Assembly (NCBI GenBank): GCA_054601695.1 | Contig: BAAHQB010000019.1 | Coordinates: 310,001-374,000, forward strand | DNA: 64,000 nucleotides | Direction of reading: 5' to 3' | Source: Amorphochlora amoebiformis | Lineage: Eukaryota; Cercozoa; Chlorarachniophyceae | In this document: positions 51,501-64,000 of the stretch, one piece after another | Layout of the letters: each line of letters opens with the position of its first letter | Position numbering within the stretch: the first letter of the stretch is position 1 | Made by a program: the position numbers and the translations under genes | The notes under the pieces: generated by a model | What the model was told of the DNA's origin: nothing | What the model saw: the letters and a program-made list of their open reading frames with translations, nothing else | Database searches by the model: none

Positions 51501-51550
51501 TACGTATATATGTCTACAGATAATACAACATATTATAAAACATATACAAG
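50811..51550. repeat. AT microsatellite with telomere-like core
   Basis: Intron part after the reverse SINE. Confidence 0.92.
51356..51420. repeat. Near-perfect (CCCTAA)n interstitial tract
   Basis: About ten units, several exact CCCTAA in a row; the most telomere-like stretch in the window. Confidence 0.9.
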
Positions 51551-51593
51551 GTCGAGCTTCGATTGCCTGGAAATGCAATCGGAGAGGCGGCAG
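51551..51593 (+). CDS. Exon: LRR strand
   Basis: Phases 0/1. VELRLPGNAIGEAA, canonical strand and IG turn. Spacing to the next strand is exactly 28. Confidence 0.92.
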
Positions 51594-51686
51594 GTGGATA
51601 TCTCTCTTCATATTTATGCATATGAAAATATAAATTTATAGCTATATTTATATACCTAAATATGAATATAAATATTTAAAAATATG

Positions 51687-51736
<50 letters not shown>

Positions 51737-52003
51737 AACGTAATGTTTTTATATGTATGTATACACAATATCTATATATATATATGTATGTATATATATG
51801 TATATACATATACATATGTATACATATATGTACACACACACATACATGTGTGTTTGTACATATACACATGATATCATATAATATTATTCATGTACGCATT
51901 TTGTGCAAACCCCATGTATTTACCGGATGTACAGTCTCACGGATACAGTATGTACTCTTGCGTATCGGAAGCCTCTATTTAAATATTTTCACACCCATAA
52001 CAC

Positions 52004-52069
<66 letters not shown>

Positions 52070-52260
52070 GTGTGTGTGTGTGTGTTTGTGTGTATATATA
52101 TTTATATATATATATGTAAATATATATATACATATATATATATTATGTATAAATATATATATATATATATGATACATATAATATATATATATATATATAT
52201 TATATCTATATATATATCATATATTATACATATAATATTTAACATCTTTTCTATATTTCT
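51594..52260. repeat. AT/TG microsatellite intron
   Basis: One unique block (51890-52000) is open but would break LRR register. Confidence 0.88.
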
Positions 52261-52315
52261 TTTCACACACCCGGTCTTAATCACACTATGTCTCTCTCTC
52301 ACGTTCTCTTATCAG

Positions 52316-52411
52316 GTCTCTGGATAGCCAACTGTATCGAGCTCCACCCTTCTCTAAAACACCTTGACCTGTCTAATAACCGCCTCACATCCTTCGCGGC
52401 CACCGAATTAG
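52316..52411 (+). CDS. Exon: LRR
   Basis: Phases 1/1. [19 protein letters not shown], textbook LRR. Acceptor in a pyrimidine-rich run ending ttatcag. Confidence 0.95.
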
Positions 52412-52446
52412 GTTATGATGTCTCTCATTTATGTAGAAAAACTATT

Positions 52447-52536
<90 letters not shown>

Positions 52537-52611
52537 TATGTATATATACATGTATATTTTATGTGTACAGGTGTAAATTCCTTTTGGATATATTTATATG
52601 CACAAGTATAC

Positions 52612-52663
<52 letters not shown>

Positions 52664-52750
52664 GGTGTGTGTGTGTGTGTATCTAATAACATATGTATAT
52701 ACATACATATATATATATATATATTATAATATTATATACACACATATATA

Positions 52751-52790
<40 letters not shown>

Positions 52791-52799
52791 TATACACAC

Positions 52800-52843
<44 letters not shown>

Positions 52844-52912
52844 TATATATATATAAATGTATGTATGTATATATATATATATATAATATATATATATTAT
52901 ATTATATTTTAG

Positions 52913-52975
52913 GGAAATCATTAAAATATAACGTGACTCTGACGAATCTCTCACTGGCTGGGAATGTGCTTATAG
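52913..52975 (+). CDS. Exon: LRR, copy 1 of a duplicated exon
   Basis: Phases 1/1, 63 nt. [17 protein letters not shown]. Strand spacing to the previous exon is exactly 28. An identical copy lies 305 bp downstream. Confidence 0.95.
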
Positions 52976-52995
52976 GTGCGTAATATTATATATAG

Positions 52996-53134
<139 letters not shown>

Positions 53135-53139
53135 GTATG

Positions 53140-53215
<76 letters not shown>

Positions 53216-53217
53216 AG

Positions 53218-53280
53218 GGAAATCATTAAAATATAACGTGACTCTGACGAATCTCTCACTGGCTGGGAATGTGCTTATAG
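53218..53280 (+). CDS. Exon: LRR, copy 2 of a duplicated exon
   Basis: Identical to copy 1, including acceptor (attttag), donor (gtgcgt) and following intron text. Phases 1/1, so inclusion of both, or either one, keeps the frame. Including both would add 21 residues and break the 28-residue register. Confidence 0.85.
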
Positions 53281-53300
53281 GTGCGTAATATTATATATAG

Positions 53301-53342
<42 letters not shown>

Positions 53343-53384
53343 TATGTATATATATATATATATTGTATACATTTAAACAACCAG

Positions 53385-53422
53385 GCGACGGTGGGGCTGT
53401 AGCCATAGCTCAGGGTGTCAGG
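53385..53422 (+). CDS. Exon: LRR helix
   Basis: Phases 1/0. [12 protein letters not shown], following NVLIG of the duplicated exon. Neighbouring donors at 53415, 53417 and 53425 make the end uncertain by a few bases. Confidence 0.82.
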
Positions 53423-53431
53423 GTGTAAATT

Positions 53432-53548
<117 letters not shown>

Positions 53549-53829
53549 ATGTATATATATATATATATATAATATATATGTATATATATGTATATATATA
53601 TTTGTGTGTGTGTGTATGTGTGTTCGTGTATCTATGCATTTTAATATTAACATATATGCATGTTTGTTTAATATTGAATATATATATATATATATATATA
53701 ATACATATATATATATGTACGCATTCAAGGATAAACCAATTTCGATCACTCATCACTGCTCTTACTTTGTTAATGCGTCTCTTCCCTCTACATTCTCTCT
53801 TTCTTCTTTCATACCTCTCTTTACGCTAG

Positions 53830-53879
53830 GCTGCTTTCTCGCCTCTTGAGAGCAAAAAATCCGAAAATACGCTTGACCG
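53830..53879 (+). CDS. Exon: hydrophilic loop and LRR start
   Basis: Phases 0/2. AAFSPLESKKSENTLD. Strong pyrimidine-tract acceptor. Confidence 0.75.
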
Positions 53880-53975
53880 GTTATGGTTAGGGTTAGGTTT
53901 ATGTGAGAACTTGAAGTTGGATTTAAGGGTTAGTTTTAAGACCAGGAGAAGTTGGTTTAAGGGTTAGTTTAAATG
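53880..53975. repeat. TTAGGG-orientation degenerate tract
   Basis: GGTTAGGGTTAGG and GGGTTAG units, opposite strand orientation to most other tracts. Confidence 0.75.
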
Positions 53976-54078
53976 TAGGAGAAACTGATCGAAAAGCGAG
54001 TTCCTATGTTGAAGCTTCCAAACATTGGTTTGTGATTTGGTTTGAACATTGGTTTGCGGTTTTGGTTTGAACACGTAG

Positions 54079-54135
54079 AAAACTGGATGGAACTGGGGTT
54101 GAAAAAGAGGATAAAAAGTCGTTGGAAGTGAAGAG
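54079..54135 (+). CDS. Exon: charged loop
   Basis: Phases 2/2. [18 protein letters not shown]. Donor AGAG|gtatat. Confidence 0.75.
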
Positions 54136-54176
54136 GTATATACACACATACATTTGAATATATACATATACATATA

Positions 54177-54231
<55 letters not shown>

Positions 54232-54282
54232 TACATATATATATATATATAAATACATACGTTTGTGTGTGTACATAGTATA

Positions 54283-54346
<64 letters not shown>

Positions 54347-54657
54347 TATATATATATATTAATAATTATATATATATATACATATATATGTACGTATATA
54401 ATTTATATATACATACACACATATATATATGTGTGTGTGTGTTTGTATAAGCGCTTGTTAATGGAATATATCCATACATCCACACTATACGTACATATAT
54501 ATATATATATATATATGTATATGAAAGTTTTATCAATATTTGTTATTAAATATAAATGTAGTTGCGCGATTAAGATGATGATTCCTAAATTTCTCCTGCT
54601 ACATAATATCTCCTACATTATTGCATAACTTCGATTTTATTGGTTTAAATTTATTAG

Positions 54658-54683
54658 GAGCGCGTCGAAGCTTATTTGTTTAG
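54658..54683 (+). CDS. Exon: LRR strand, 26 nt
   Basis: Phases 2/1. SASKLICL, completed by DLSDCD of the next exon. Confidence 0.78.
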
Positions 54684-54717
54684 GTTTGCTAATGCTTAGA
54701 TGCATTCCTACACACAC

Positions 54718-54805
<88 letters not shown>

Positions 54806-54940
54806 TATATATATATATATACATATATATTTATGTATATATATATATATATGTATGTATGTATATATATATATTATATAATATGTGTATATGTATGTAA
54901 AGTATGTATTTTTATATACACATGACATGATAATATATGT

Positions 54941-55007
<67 letters not shown>

Positions 55008-55074
55008 TACCTAGAAATATATATATATATATATATATATATAATCATTTATTTATGGGATATAATATGTACGT

Positions 55075-55113
<39 letters not shown>

Positions 55114-55256
55114 AAATATACCATGTATATACATAATACCACGTTTCATATGCATATATATATATATATATATATCTTAATTTGTATTTGTATAATGAAT
55201 ATAAAACTACAAATAGAAACCATATGCATATGACCATGTATGTATATTCATGTGTA

Positions 55257-55287
<31 letters not shown>

Positions 55288-55460
55288 CGTAATATATATA
55301 TATATATATATGTGTGTGTGTATATATATAGAGAAATTAGTTGCATTAAATAGGTATATATATATATATATAAATATATATATATATGTATGTATGTATA
55401 TGTATATGCATATGTATATGTATATATATGCCAAACGTATGAGTACAATTACACTTCTAC
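54684..55460. repeat. AT microsatellite intron
   Basis: (AT)n with few interruptions. Confidence 0.93.
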
Positions 55461-55470
55461 CTTTATCCAG

Positions 55471-55528
55471 ATCTCTCAGACTGTGATATTACTGACAATG
55501 GTTGTCGTATGCTCGTCAAACTCCTTCG
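55471..55528 (+). CDS. Exon: LRR
   Basis: Phases 1/2. LSDCDITDNGCRMLVKLL, canonical Cys-type repeat. Confidence 0.95.
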
Positions 55529-55592
55529 GTAGCCGCAATTCCATACCCTAATGCTATTGTTCTGAAACTATATTTTCTAATCCTAATCCTAG

Positions 55593-55656
55593 TGAGCAAA
55601 CCCCACTGGTCCAGCTTGGATTTTCCAAGAACCCCGGGATTAGCAGTGTTTTCCAG
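55593..55656 (+). CDS. Exon: LRR
   Basis: Phases 2/0. TPLVQLGFSKNPGISSVF. Upstream intron 64 nt ending ctaatcctaatcctag. Confidence 0.9.
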
Positions 55657-55724
55657 GTGAAAATCAGAAGATAATATCGAGACCGCAATCCTTCCTCGAG
55701 CCTTTACCCTAAATATGAACTCAG

Positions 55725-55763
55725 GTAAAGCTTCGCCAGGCTATCCGACACAACCGGCTAAAT
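55725..55763 (+). CDS. Exon: LRR helix
   Basis: Phases 0/0. VKLRQAIRHNRLN. Confidence 0.86.
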
Positions 55764-55822
55764 GTAATATAACACTAACCCTCCAAACACTAACCCTGAT
55801 TCTAAACGTAACCCTTTTCAAG

Positions 55823-55915
55823 ACCATTTCGCCGGATGCTAAGTTCCACTCGAATATTCTTACGATCGCTCAGAATATGGCTCAAAGGCAATATCTGTCT
55901 CTCTTTCATGATCAG
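55823..55915 (+). CDS. Exon: helix
   Basis: Phases 0/0, 31 codons. AKFHSNILTIAQNMAQRQ. Upstream intron 59 nt with CCCT/CTAAC motifs; donor CAG|gtggga. Confidence 0.85.
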
Positions 55916-55924
55916 GTGGGAATG

Positions 55925-55944
55925 CTTGTACTGACATGTACTGA

Positions 55945-56037
<93 letters not shown>

Positions 56038-56085
56038 AATATATATATGTATATTTATATATACATATATATATATATATATATC

Positions 56086-56179
<94 letters not shown>

Positions 56180-56272
56180 GTACTATAAACTATACATTGT
56201 ATGGGTTTCATTCTCCTTTCAATAGAACATATAAATAATAAAATAAATTGGTTTATACACACATATGTCACA

Positions 56273-56320
<48 letters not shown>

Positions 56321-56440
56321 ATATATATATATATATATATATACGTAATAATATATATATATATATATAATAAATATAAAATATATTACATACATATATA
56401 CACATATATACATATATACATAATATGCATATATCTATAC

Positions 56441-56498
<58 letters not shown>

Positions 56499-56570
56499 CA
56501 CATACATATACATAAATACGTATGTATGTATATAGACATGTAAATTTAGACACACATATGTATAAATAGA
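55925..56570. repeat. AT microsatellite intron
   Basis: (AT)n. Confidence 0.95.
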
Positions 56571-56578
56571 CTACTCAG

Positions 56579-56608
56579 CTGTTGCGAGAACTGGCAAATT
56601 TATCGCCG
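56579..56608 (+). CDS. Exon: 30-nt helix
   Basis: Phases 0/0. [10 protein letters not shown]. Donor CCG|gtatgt. Confidence 0.85.
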
Positions 56609-56739
56609 GTATGTATTCATAGTAATTATGCACATGTACGCAAACATACATGTACAATAATAATAATAATAATATATATGTATATATATATATATATACA
56701 TTCCTATATATATTTTATATATATATATATATATAAACA

Positions 56740-56787
<48 letters not shown>

Positions 56788-56847
56788 ATATATATATATA
56801 TATGTATATATATGTATATGTATAGGTACATGTATGTGTATATATGC

Positions 56848-56880
<33 letters not shown>

Positions 56881-56883
56881 AAG

Positions 56884-56957
<74 letters not shown>

Positions 56958-57011
56958 TTACATACATATGTGTTCATAGATATAGCATTTTATATGTATA
57001 TATAATTACAG

Positions 57012-57052
57012 AGATGGAACTCACTGAGAAGGACGTCTTGCAAGACTGCAAC
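57012..57052 (+). CDS. Exon: LRR strand
   Basis: Phases 0/2. [13 protein letters not shown]. Another frame ([13 protein letters not shown]) is open but out of phase with both neighbours. Confidence 0.62.
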
Positions 57053-57096
57053 GTACATCACGCACATACACACAGACATATATTTATGTATACAAG

Positions 57097-57169
<73 letters not shown>

Positions 57170-57245
57170 CATATATATATATATGTATGCTTATATGAGA
57201 TTCTTATATAATATATGTGTATATATATATGTATATATATATATA

Positions 57246-57286
57246 GTGTTAGTGCGGTAGGCTGGTATTCAGGACCGTCCCACCTG

Positions 57287-57290
<4 letters not shown>
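57246..57290 (+). mobile_element. SINE 5' fragment
   Basis: AGTGTTAGTGCGG and GACCGTCCCACCTGC; it and its left flank (TTATATGAG) match the start of the full copy at 57391, so it looks like a local duplication of that end. Confidence 0.78.
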
Positions 57291-57350
<60 letters not shown>

Positions 57351-57390
57351 ATGTATGTATAATTATATGAGCTTCTAATGTAATATGTAT

Positions 57391-57703
57391 AGTGTTAGTG
57401 CAGTGGTCCGGTAGGCCAGAATCCAGGTCCGTCCCACCGGCAATATATGCTAGTTGGCAATGAACTTTGGTAGTGCAGTGGTATAGTAGTCCAGGTTGGT
57501 TGAATCCGTTTAGATTATAACGAATAATTATAGATGACTTTTGTGCAGTAGTCAAATACTTCCTATTCTTCCATCATTCCTTCCTTTCTTTCTTCCTTCC
57601 TCCTCCTGGGTTCCGACGATTATTGGCCTATTCGGCGATCTCTCGTAGTTGTAGTAACCCCGTCTATCTCCTTCTTGTTAACAAGCTATAGGTTCCGGTT
57701 GGA
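57391..57703 (+). mobile_element. tRNA-derived SINE, full copy
   Basis: About 313 bp with both heads (TTAGTGCAGTGG and GGTAGTGCAGTGG), the TTCC run and AAGCTATAGGTTCC end. Best single reference copy of the family. Confidence 0.88.
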
Positions 57704-57707
57704 TTAT

Positions 57708-57761
<54 letters not shown>

Positions 57762-57771
57762 TATTAACAAG

Positions 57772-57817
57772 GAACGATATTCAACGCATCTCAGATATCC
57801 CTAGCTCTCCCTTACAG
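57772..57817 (+). CDS. Exon
   Basis: Phases 2/0. [15 protein letters not shown]. Donor CAG|gtaata. Confidence 0.76.
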
Positions 57818-57839
57818 GTAATAGACTATATATATATAA

Positions 57840-58515
<676 letters not shown>

Positions 58516-58524
58516 AATCAACAG

Positions 58525-58552
58525 CAAAAAGAAGACTCCCAGGACACTCTCG
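58525..58552 (+). CDS. Exon: 28-nt acidic
   Basis: Phases 0/1. QKEDSQDTL. Donor CG|gtaaag. Confidence 0.7.
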
Positions 58553-58704
58553 GTAAAGGGTCCTACCGAAATCTGCACCAAAAAAAAATGAAGCAAAAAC
58601 CTAAGGAATTTTTGGAATGTGATTGGTCATCTCGACTATCCGTTTCCCAATCCCCTCCTTTAAATCCCAATGAGCAAAAGTTCCACAAAAACTCTTGCGA
58701 ATAG

Positions 58705-58902
58705 CTTCTCTGAGAACCGAAGTTAGAATGATGGAAATAGAAATAATAATATGCACTGATGTTATAGTACGGAATATCGATAATAATAGCAATAATACTA
58801 AGGAAATTTTCTTGATGAGATCGCCGATTTTTCCGTTGTTAAGAAGCGATTTTCATGGAGTCAAGGCAGAGATCAACACTGGACTTTCCAAGAGATTGGG
58901 AG
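58705..58902 (+). CDS. Exon: long, Ile-rich
   Basis: Phases 1/1, 198 nt. SLRTEVRMMEIEIIIC, an Asn-rich stretch, then FLMRSPIFPLLR and VKAEINTGLSKRLG. A/T-rich codons, but ending with a good donor (gtatgt). Weak LRR similarity. Confidence 0.75.
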
Positions 58903-58948
58903 GTATGTTCACATGTAAATAGTTTTTAAACATCTGTATATAAAAAAT

Positions 58949-59028
<80 letters not shown>

Positions 59029-59295
59029 GTATATATATTATATATATATATATTATATATATATATATATATATAATCCACACTGGATATTTAGAGAATT
59101 AACAGGATCTTTCCCTTCACATGATAGGTAATTCAGCAATATGGATACATTGATATATATATGCATACTTACTCGTATATATATATGTGTGTGTGTGTAT
59201 ATATATGTATATGTATGTATTTATATATGTAAATATATACATATATGCTACATGTATATATATATTTATAAATATATTCGTATATATATATATAT

Positions 59296-59339
<44 letters not shown>

Positions 59340-59429
59340 ATTTATATATATATACTGCCTGTTGGTGTACATTATAAAATTGTCGTTTGGTATTTCTATT
59401 TGAAGATATTACATCTATATATAAACATA

Positions 59430-59485
<56 letters not shown>

Positions 59486-59657
59486 GTGTGTGTATATGTA
59501 TATATATATGCACATATATATATATATATATATATATTATACATATGTATGTATGTACATATTTATGCGTGTGTTAGTGCTTGTTTGTAATGTGTGAGTG
59601 ATAAGTGTGATTTTTGTATATGCAGGAGGGGTTCTAAATTCAGTGGAATCGAGGTAG

Positions 59658-59710
59658 GGTTGAGTGAACTATTGGTCGCCTATTTACTAGCTCTTCCTAG
59701 ACATCTCCAG
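59658..59710 (+). CDS. Exon: LRR helix
   Basis: Phases 1/0. LSELLVAYLLALPRHLQ, directly continuing SKRLG. Donor CAG|gtccga. Confidence 0.7.
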
Positions 59711-59875
59711 GTCCGAAACCGCTTACCTTGATTATATTATCCGTATATATTTATATTTATATATATATATATAAAAATATATATATATATTATATATATA
59801 TATATATATACATACATATATACATATTTATACATATATACATATATATATATATATTTATATAACATACATATA

Positions 59876-59921
59876 ATGTTTCAAATAATATATATACATA
59901 TACATATATACATACATATAT

Positions 59922-59957
<36 letters not shown>

Positions 59958-60070
59958 CACACATATGTATATAAATACATCCATATTTCCATGTACGGTG
60001 TATACACACGTACATACATATGAAACATATATATATATATATATATATAATGTTTTCAAATAATATATAT

Positions 60071-60116
<46 letters not shown>

Positions 60117-60470
60117 ATATATATATATATATATGCACATATATATATATATATATAATCTATATATGCATATATAAATATATACATCCATTTTTCAATG
60201 TACGGTGTTTACACACGTACATACATACGAAACATATATATATTTATATATGTATATATATATATATATATGTGTGTGTATATACATTACATCCATATAA
60301 TGTTTTAAAATAATATACATACATATACATATATATATATATACATATATGTATATATACATAATATATACGCACGTGTATATATATATATAGGCAATAT
60401 GGATCTAAATATATACATCCATATTTCCATGTACGGTGTATACACACGTACATACATATGAAACATATTT
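59876..60470. repeat. Three-copy tandem intron repeat (period about 210-230 bp)
   Basis: The phrase CCATATTTCCATGTACGGTG followed by ACACACGTACATACATA recurs three times with point changes. Confidence 0.85.
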
Positions 60471-60486
60471 TATGTATCACAAAGTA

Positions 60487-60563
<77 letters not shown>

Positions 60564-60574
60564 CATATACTTAC

Positions 60575-60607
<33 letters not shown>

Positions 60608-60665
60608 TTATACATATACTTACATATATATATATATATATACAAGTGTATCATATTGTACATAG

Positions 60666-60702
60666 TCCGTCCTCATAGCCTTAGGAGAAGAAGACGATAC
60701 AA
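60666..60702 (+). CDS. Exon: LRR strand, acidic end
   Basis: Phases 0/1. [12 protein letters not shown]. The frame remains open to a second donor at 60755, so the end is uncertain. Confidence 0.68.
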
Positions 60703-60823
60703 GTTCAGACAATAATCTGAAGATAATCTTCACCCCAATCCTAGCCCTATTCTTGTAAATCCTGATTTGAATCTTTGATACAATTTTTTTGTATCTACAT
60801 ACACATATATATACACACACGGA

Positions 60824-60869
<46 letters not shown>

Positions 60870-60992
60870 GTGTATATATATATATATATGTATATATATA
60901 AAGATATGTAAGCATTTTCAACATTGTATATGTATTCTATTTCGTTTCATTACATTACTTATTTATTTATATTTGTATATGTTCAATGGAAG

Positions 60993-61048
60993 AAGGTGGG
61001 GAATTTGAGGAAGCAGGACCCTTTCACACTAAACAAGAAGAGAGAAAG
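60993..61048 (+). CDS. Exon: acidic loop
   Basis: Phases 1/0. [19 protein letters not shown] second frame is open; this one fits the phase. Confidence 0.62.
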
Positions 61049-61059
61049 GTCTTCCGGGT

Positions 61060-61780
<721 letters not shown>

Positions 61781-61785
61781 TACAG

Positions 61786-61863
61786 GCAAACCCTGGAGAT
61801 TTAATAGGCTATAAGACGATATGTACAGTGGATGCCTATGTCTCTGTTTTGGGGAAGACAAAG
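61786..61863 (+). CDS. Exon
   Basis: Phases 0/0, 26 codons. ANPGDLIGYKTICTVDAYV then SVLGKTK. Donor AAG|gtattt. Confidence 0.8.
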
Positions 61864-61869
61864 GTATTT

Positions 61870-61904
61870 TAGGATTAAAACAGAAACTTGCTTACATACA
61901 TCAT

Positions 61905-61939
<35 letters not shown>

Positions 61940-61953
61940 TATATATATATATG

Positions 61954-61990
<37 letters not shown>

Positions 61991-62104
61991 ATGTATATAT
62001 ACATATATATCTATGCACATATAAATATATACATATATATGTATATATATGTATATATATTTCTATATAATAATAATAAAAATATATAGATACAGATATA
62101 TATA

Positions 62105-62169
<65 letters not shown>

Positions 62170-62325
62170 ATAAATAAATATAAATGTATTATGTAGAAGT
62201 ATTATCCATACAGCATTCGTATAATATAATATATATATATATATATGTACATATATATATATATATATAAATATATATAATATTATATATATATATATAT
62301 ATATGTAATGATATATACATATATT

Positions 62326-62366
<41 letters not shown>

Positions 62367-62530
62367 ATATATATATATTTATATATATATGTATATGTAT
62401 ATATCTATGTATACATATACATATATATATATATATATGTGTGTGTATATATGTAGATATATATATATGTGTGTGTGTGCATGTATGTATGCGTTCGTAG
62501 CTAATATCAAATTGTGCATATGTGTTTATC
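61870..62530. repeat. AT/TG microsatellite intron
   Basis: (AT)n and (GT)n. Confidence 0.94.
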
Positions 62531-62538
62531 TTCAATAG

Positions 62539-62586
62539 GATCTCCATAGCTTAAACTTACTCGCTTTAGAGCTTGTGGATGTAAAG
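62539..62586 (+). CDS. Exon: Leu-rich
   Basis: Phases 0/0. [16 protein letters not shown]. Donor AAG|gtaata. Confidence 0.86.
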
Positions 62587-62691
62587 GTAATATTTTTATA
62601 CACATTATATATACATATATATATATACATATATATATATATGTACATATTTCTATATATATATATATGTATATATATAAATATATGTACA

Positions 62692-62754
<63 letters not shown>

Positions 62755-62799
62755 ACAAATATTTAATACATGTAAATATTATATATGTATAATTTTTAG

Positions 62800-62861
62800 G
62801 CGCAAAAGCTTATCGACCAGACGCGAAAGAGAAAGCGTGATGCCAACATTGAAGGGCTTAG
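62800..62861 (+). CDS. Exon: basic helix
   Basis: Phases 0/2. [20 protein letters not shown]. Acceptor aatttttag. Confidence 0.86.
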
Positions 62862-62955
62862 GTAATTTACAAAGATAATTTTGGTGTCACAGTTCACGTG
62901 TAACCAGTACATACATAAAATCTATTACAAATCTATTTTCAAATTTTCGTAAGAA

Positions 62956-62995
<40 letters not shown>

Positions 62996-63040
62996 GATAT
63001 ATATATGTGTGTGTATGTGTGCAAATCGTACATATGGTAG

Positions 63041-63092
63041 CGTCCAGTATCGACTCACATTGACGAATTCGCCCAAGCAACTCTCCTATACT
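63041..63092 (+). CDS. Exon
   Basis: Phases 2/0. VQYRLTLTNSPKQLSYT. Phase-0 reading (DEFAQATLLY) is also open but out of phase upstream. Confidence 0.68.
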
Positions 63093-63115
63093 GTACTTCA
63101 AATACATTGTACATG

Positions 63116-63190
<75 letters not shown>

Positions 63191-63283
63191 GATGTACTCC
63201 AAATACATTGTACATGTATATTATATATATATATATATAGAGTCGATGCCGGCTACGAGCGACTGGAACGTGCCGGTTGCATC

Positions 63284-63475
63284 TTAATCCTAATCCTAAC
63301 CTTAATCCTAAAATCCCAACCCTAATCTATTAAATGCTAATCTTAACCCTAATCCTAGCCCTTTTCATCCAAAGAGTAAACGAGTATCTTGAAGGATTTT
63401 CCCTTGTCACCTCAAATAAAGGTTTAATTTACAACCCTAACACTATTTCACATGTCAAAATCTAACCCTGAACCT
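63284..63475. repeat. Telomere-like intron
   Basis: CTAATCCTAACC and CCCTAA variants upstream of the last exon. Confidence 0.75.
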
Positions 63476-63480
63476 TGAAG

Positions 63481-63558
63481 GATCATCTGAGTCGATGTAT
63501 GCATTACCTCGAAGCGCTTTGGATATGTCGAGGAGTATGTCCAGGCGGTGTATTGAAG
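63481..63558 (+). CDS. Exon: LRR
   Basis: Phases 0/0. RCMHYLEALWICRGVCPGG then VLK. Donor AAG|gttagg. The last exon I can support before the window ends. Confidence 0.7.
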
Positions 63559-63652
63559 GTTAGGATTACGAGTTATAGAGATAGGTTACGGGTAGTGAGG
63601 ATTAGGTTTGGGGTTGACACTGTGCCAGATTTCTAGTTTAAGCATTATATAT

Positions 63653-63703
<51 letters not shown>

Positions 63704-63754
63704 CATATATGTATATATATATATACAATAATAAATATATATAATATATAAGAG

Positions 63755-63795
<41 letters not shown>

Positions 63796-63818
63796 TGTAT
63801 AGATATGTACATATATAT

Positions 63819-63884
<66 letters not shown>

Positions 63885-63953
63885 CATATGTGTGTATATA
63901 TAAATAGGAATATGTCTATATATCTCTATCTTCTTTTTTTGGGTATATGTACA

Positions 63954-63999
<46 letters not shown>

Positions 64000-64000
64000 G
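63559..64000. repeat. Unique then AT microsatellite to window edge
   Basis: G-rich GGTTAGG-like start (63559-63620), then (AT)n; no further exon supported. Confidence 0.85.

Noticed and set aside
51935-52002. Open segment [17 protein letters not shown]
   Set aside because: Direct joining of the exons at 51551 and 52316 gives exact 28-residue spacing; this segment would break it.
59626-59653. Segment GVLNSVES after tgcag
   Set aside because: The exon starting at 59658 joins in phase and makes a better LRR helix; the two cannot both be used.
63241-63275. Segment reading VDAGYERLERA
   Set aside because: No phase connects it to both neighbours without creating a stop.

Overview
The window is nuclear DNA of a eukaryote, most likely a protist. 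About four fifths is dinucleotide microsatellite, mainly (AT)n with (AC)n/(GT)n and ATGT/CATA variants, and I see no bacterial gene structure. Between the microsatellites lie short islands of ordinary base composition, mostly 30-220 nt. Nearly all are flanked by AG on the left and GT on the right, and they read as small exons of one protein family. Interstitial CCCTAA/TTAGGG-like DNA and a tRNA-derived SINE also fit a nucleus. I cannot name the species; a foraminiferan-like or other SAR protist is a guess.

Main result: on the + strand I can join about 110 such exons (about 7.4 kb, roughly 2,450 codons by hand tally) from 427 to 63558 with matching intron phase at almost every junction, all GT-AG. 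Phases are written upstream/downstream: 0 between codons, 1 after the first base, 2 after the second. The joined protein is mostly ribonuclease-inhibitor-type leucine-rich repeat (LRR); successive beta strands often fall 28 residues apart across exon borders, which independently supports the splicing.

Layout. 0.4-23.4 kb: first LRR series with Gly-rich, acidic and Ser/Pro-rich loops; a possible stop codon at 23435. 24.7-37.0 kb: more LRR exons. 37.2-38.2 kb: basic Ser/Pro-rich linker. 38.1-38.9 kb: a complete PDZ domain in four exons. 39.1-46.3 kb: low-complexity, coiled and Lys-rich segments. 46.4-49.3 kb: a very clear second LRR series. 49.5-50.1 kb: short basic/Ala-rich linker. 50.2-57.8 kb: third LRR series. 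58.5-63.6 kb: weaker LRR-like and charged segments running toward the right edge. No convincing start codon is seen.

Introns are of two kinds: short ones (about 50-250 nt), often made of degenerate CCCTAA-like repeats, and long ones (0.3-2 kb) filled with AT microsatellite, SINE copies and local duplications. Several duplications carry whole or partial exons, some intact and some decayed. The long Tyr/Ile (YIYI) and Cys/Val or Thr/His open frames on both strands are translations of microsatellite, not genes. No rRNA gene, true tRNA gene, CRISPR array or minus-strand gene was found.
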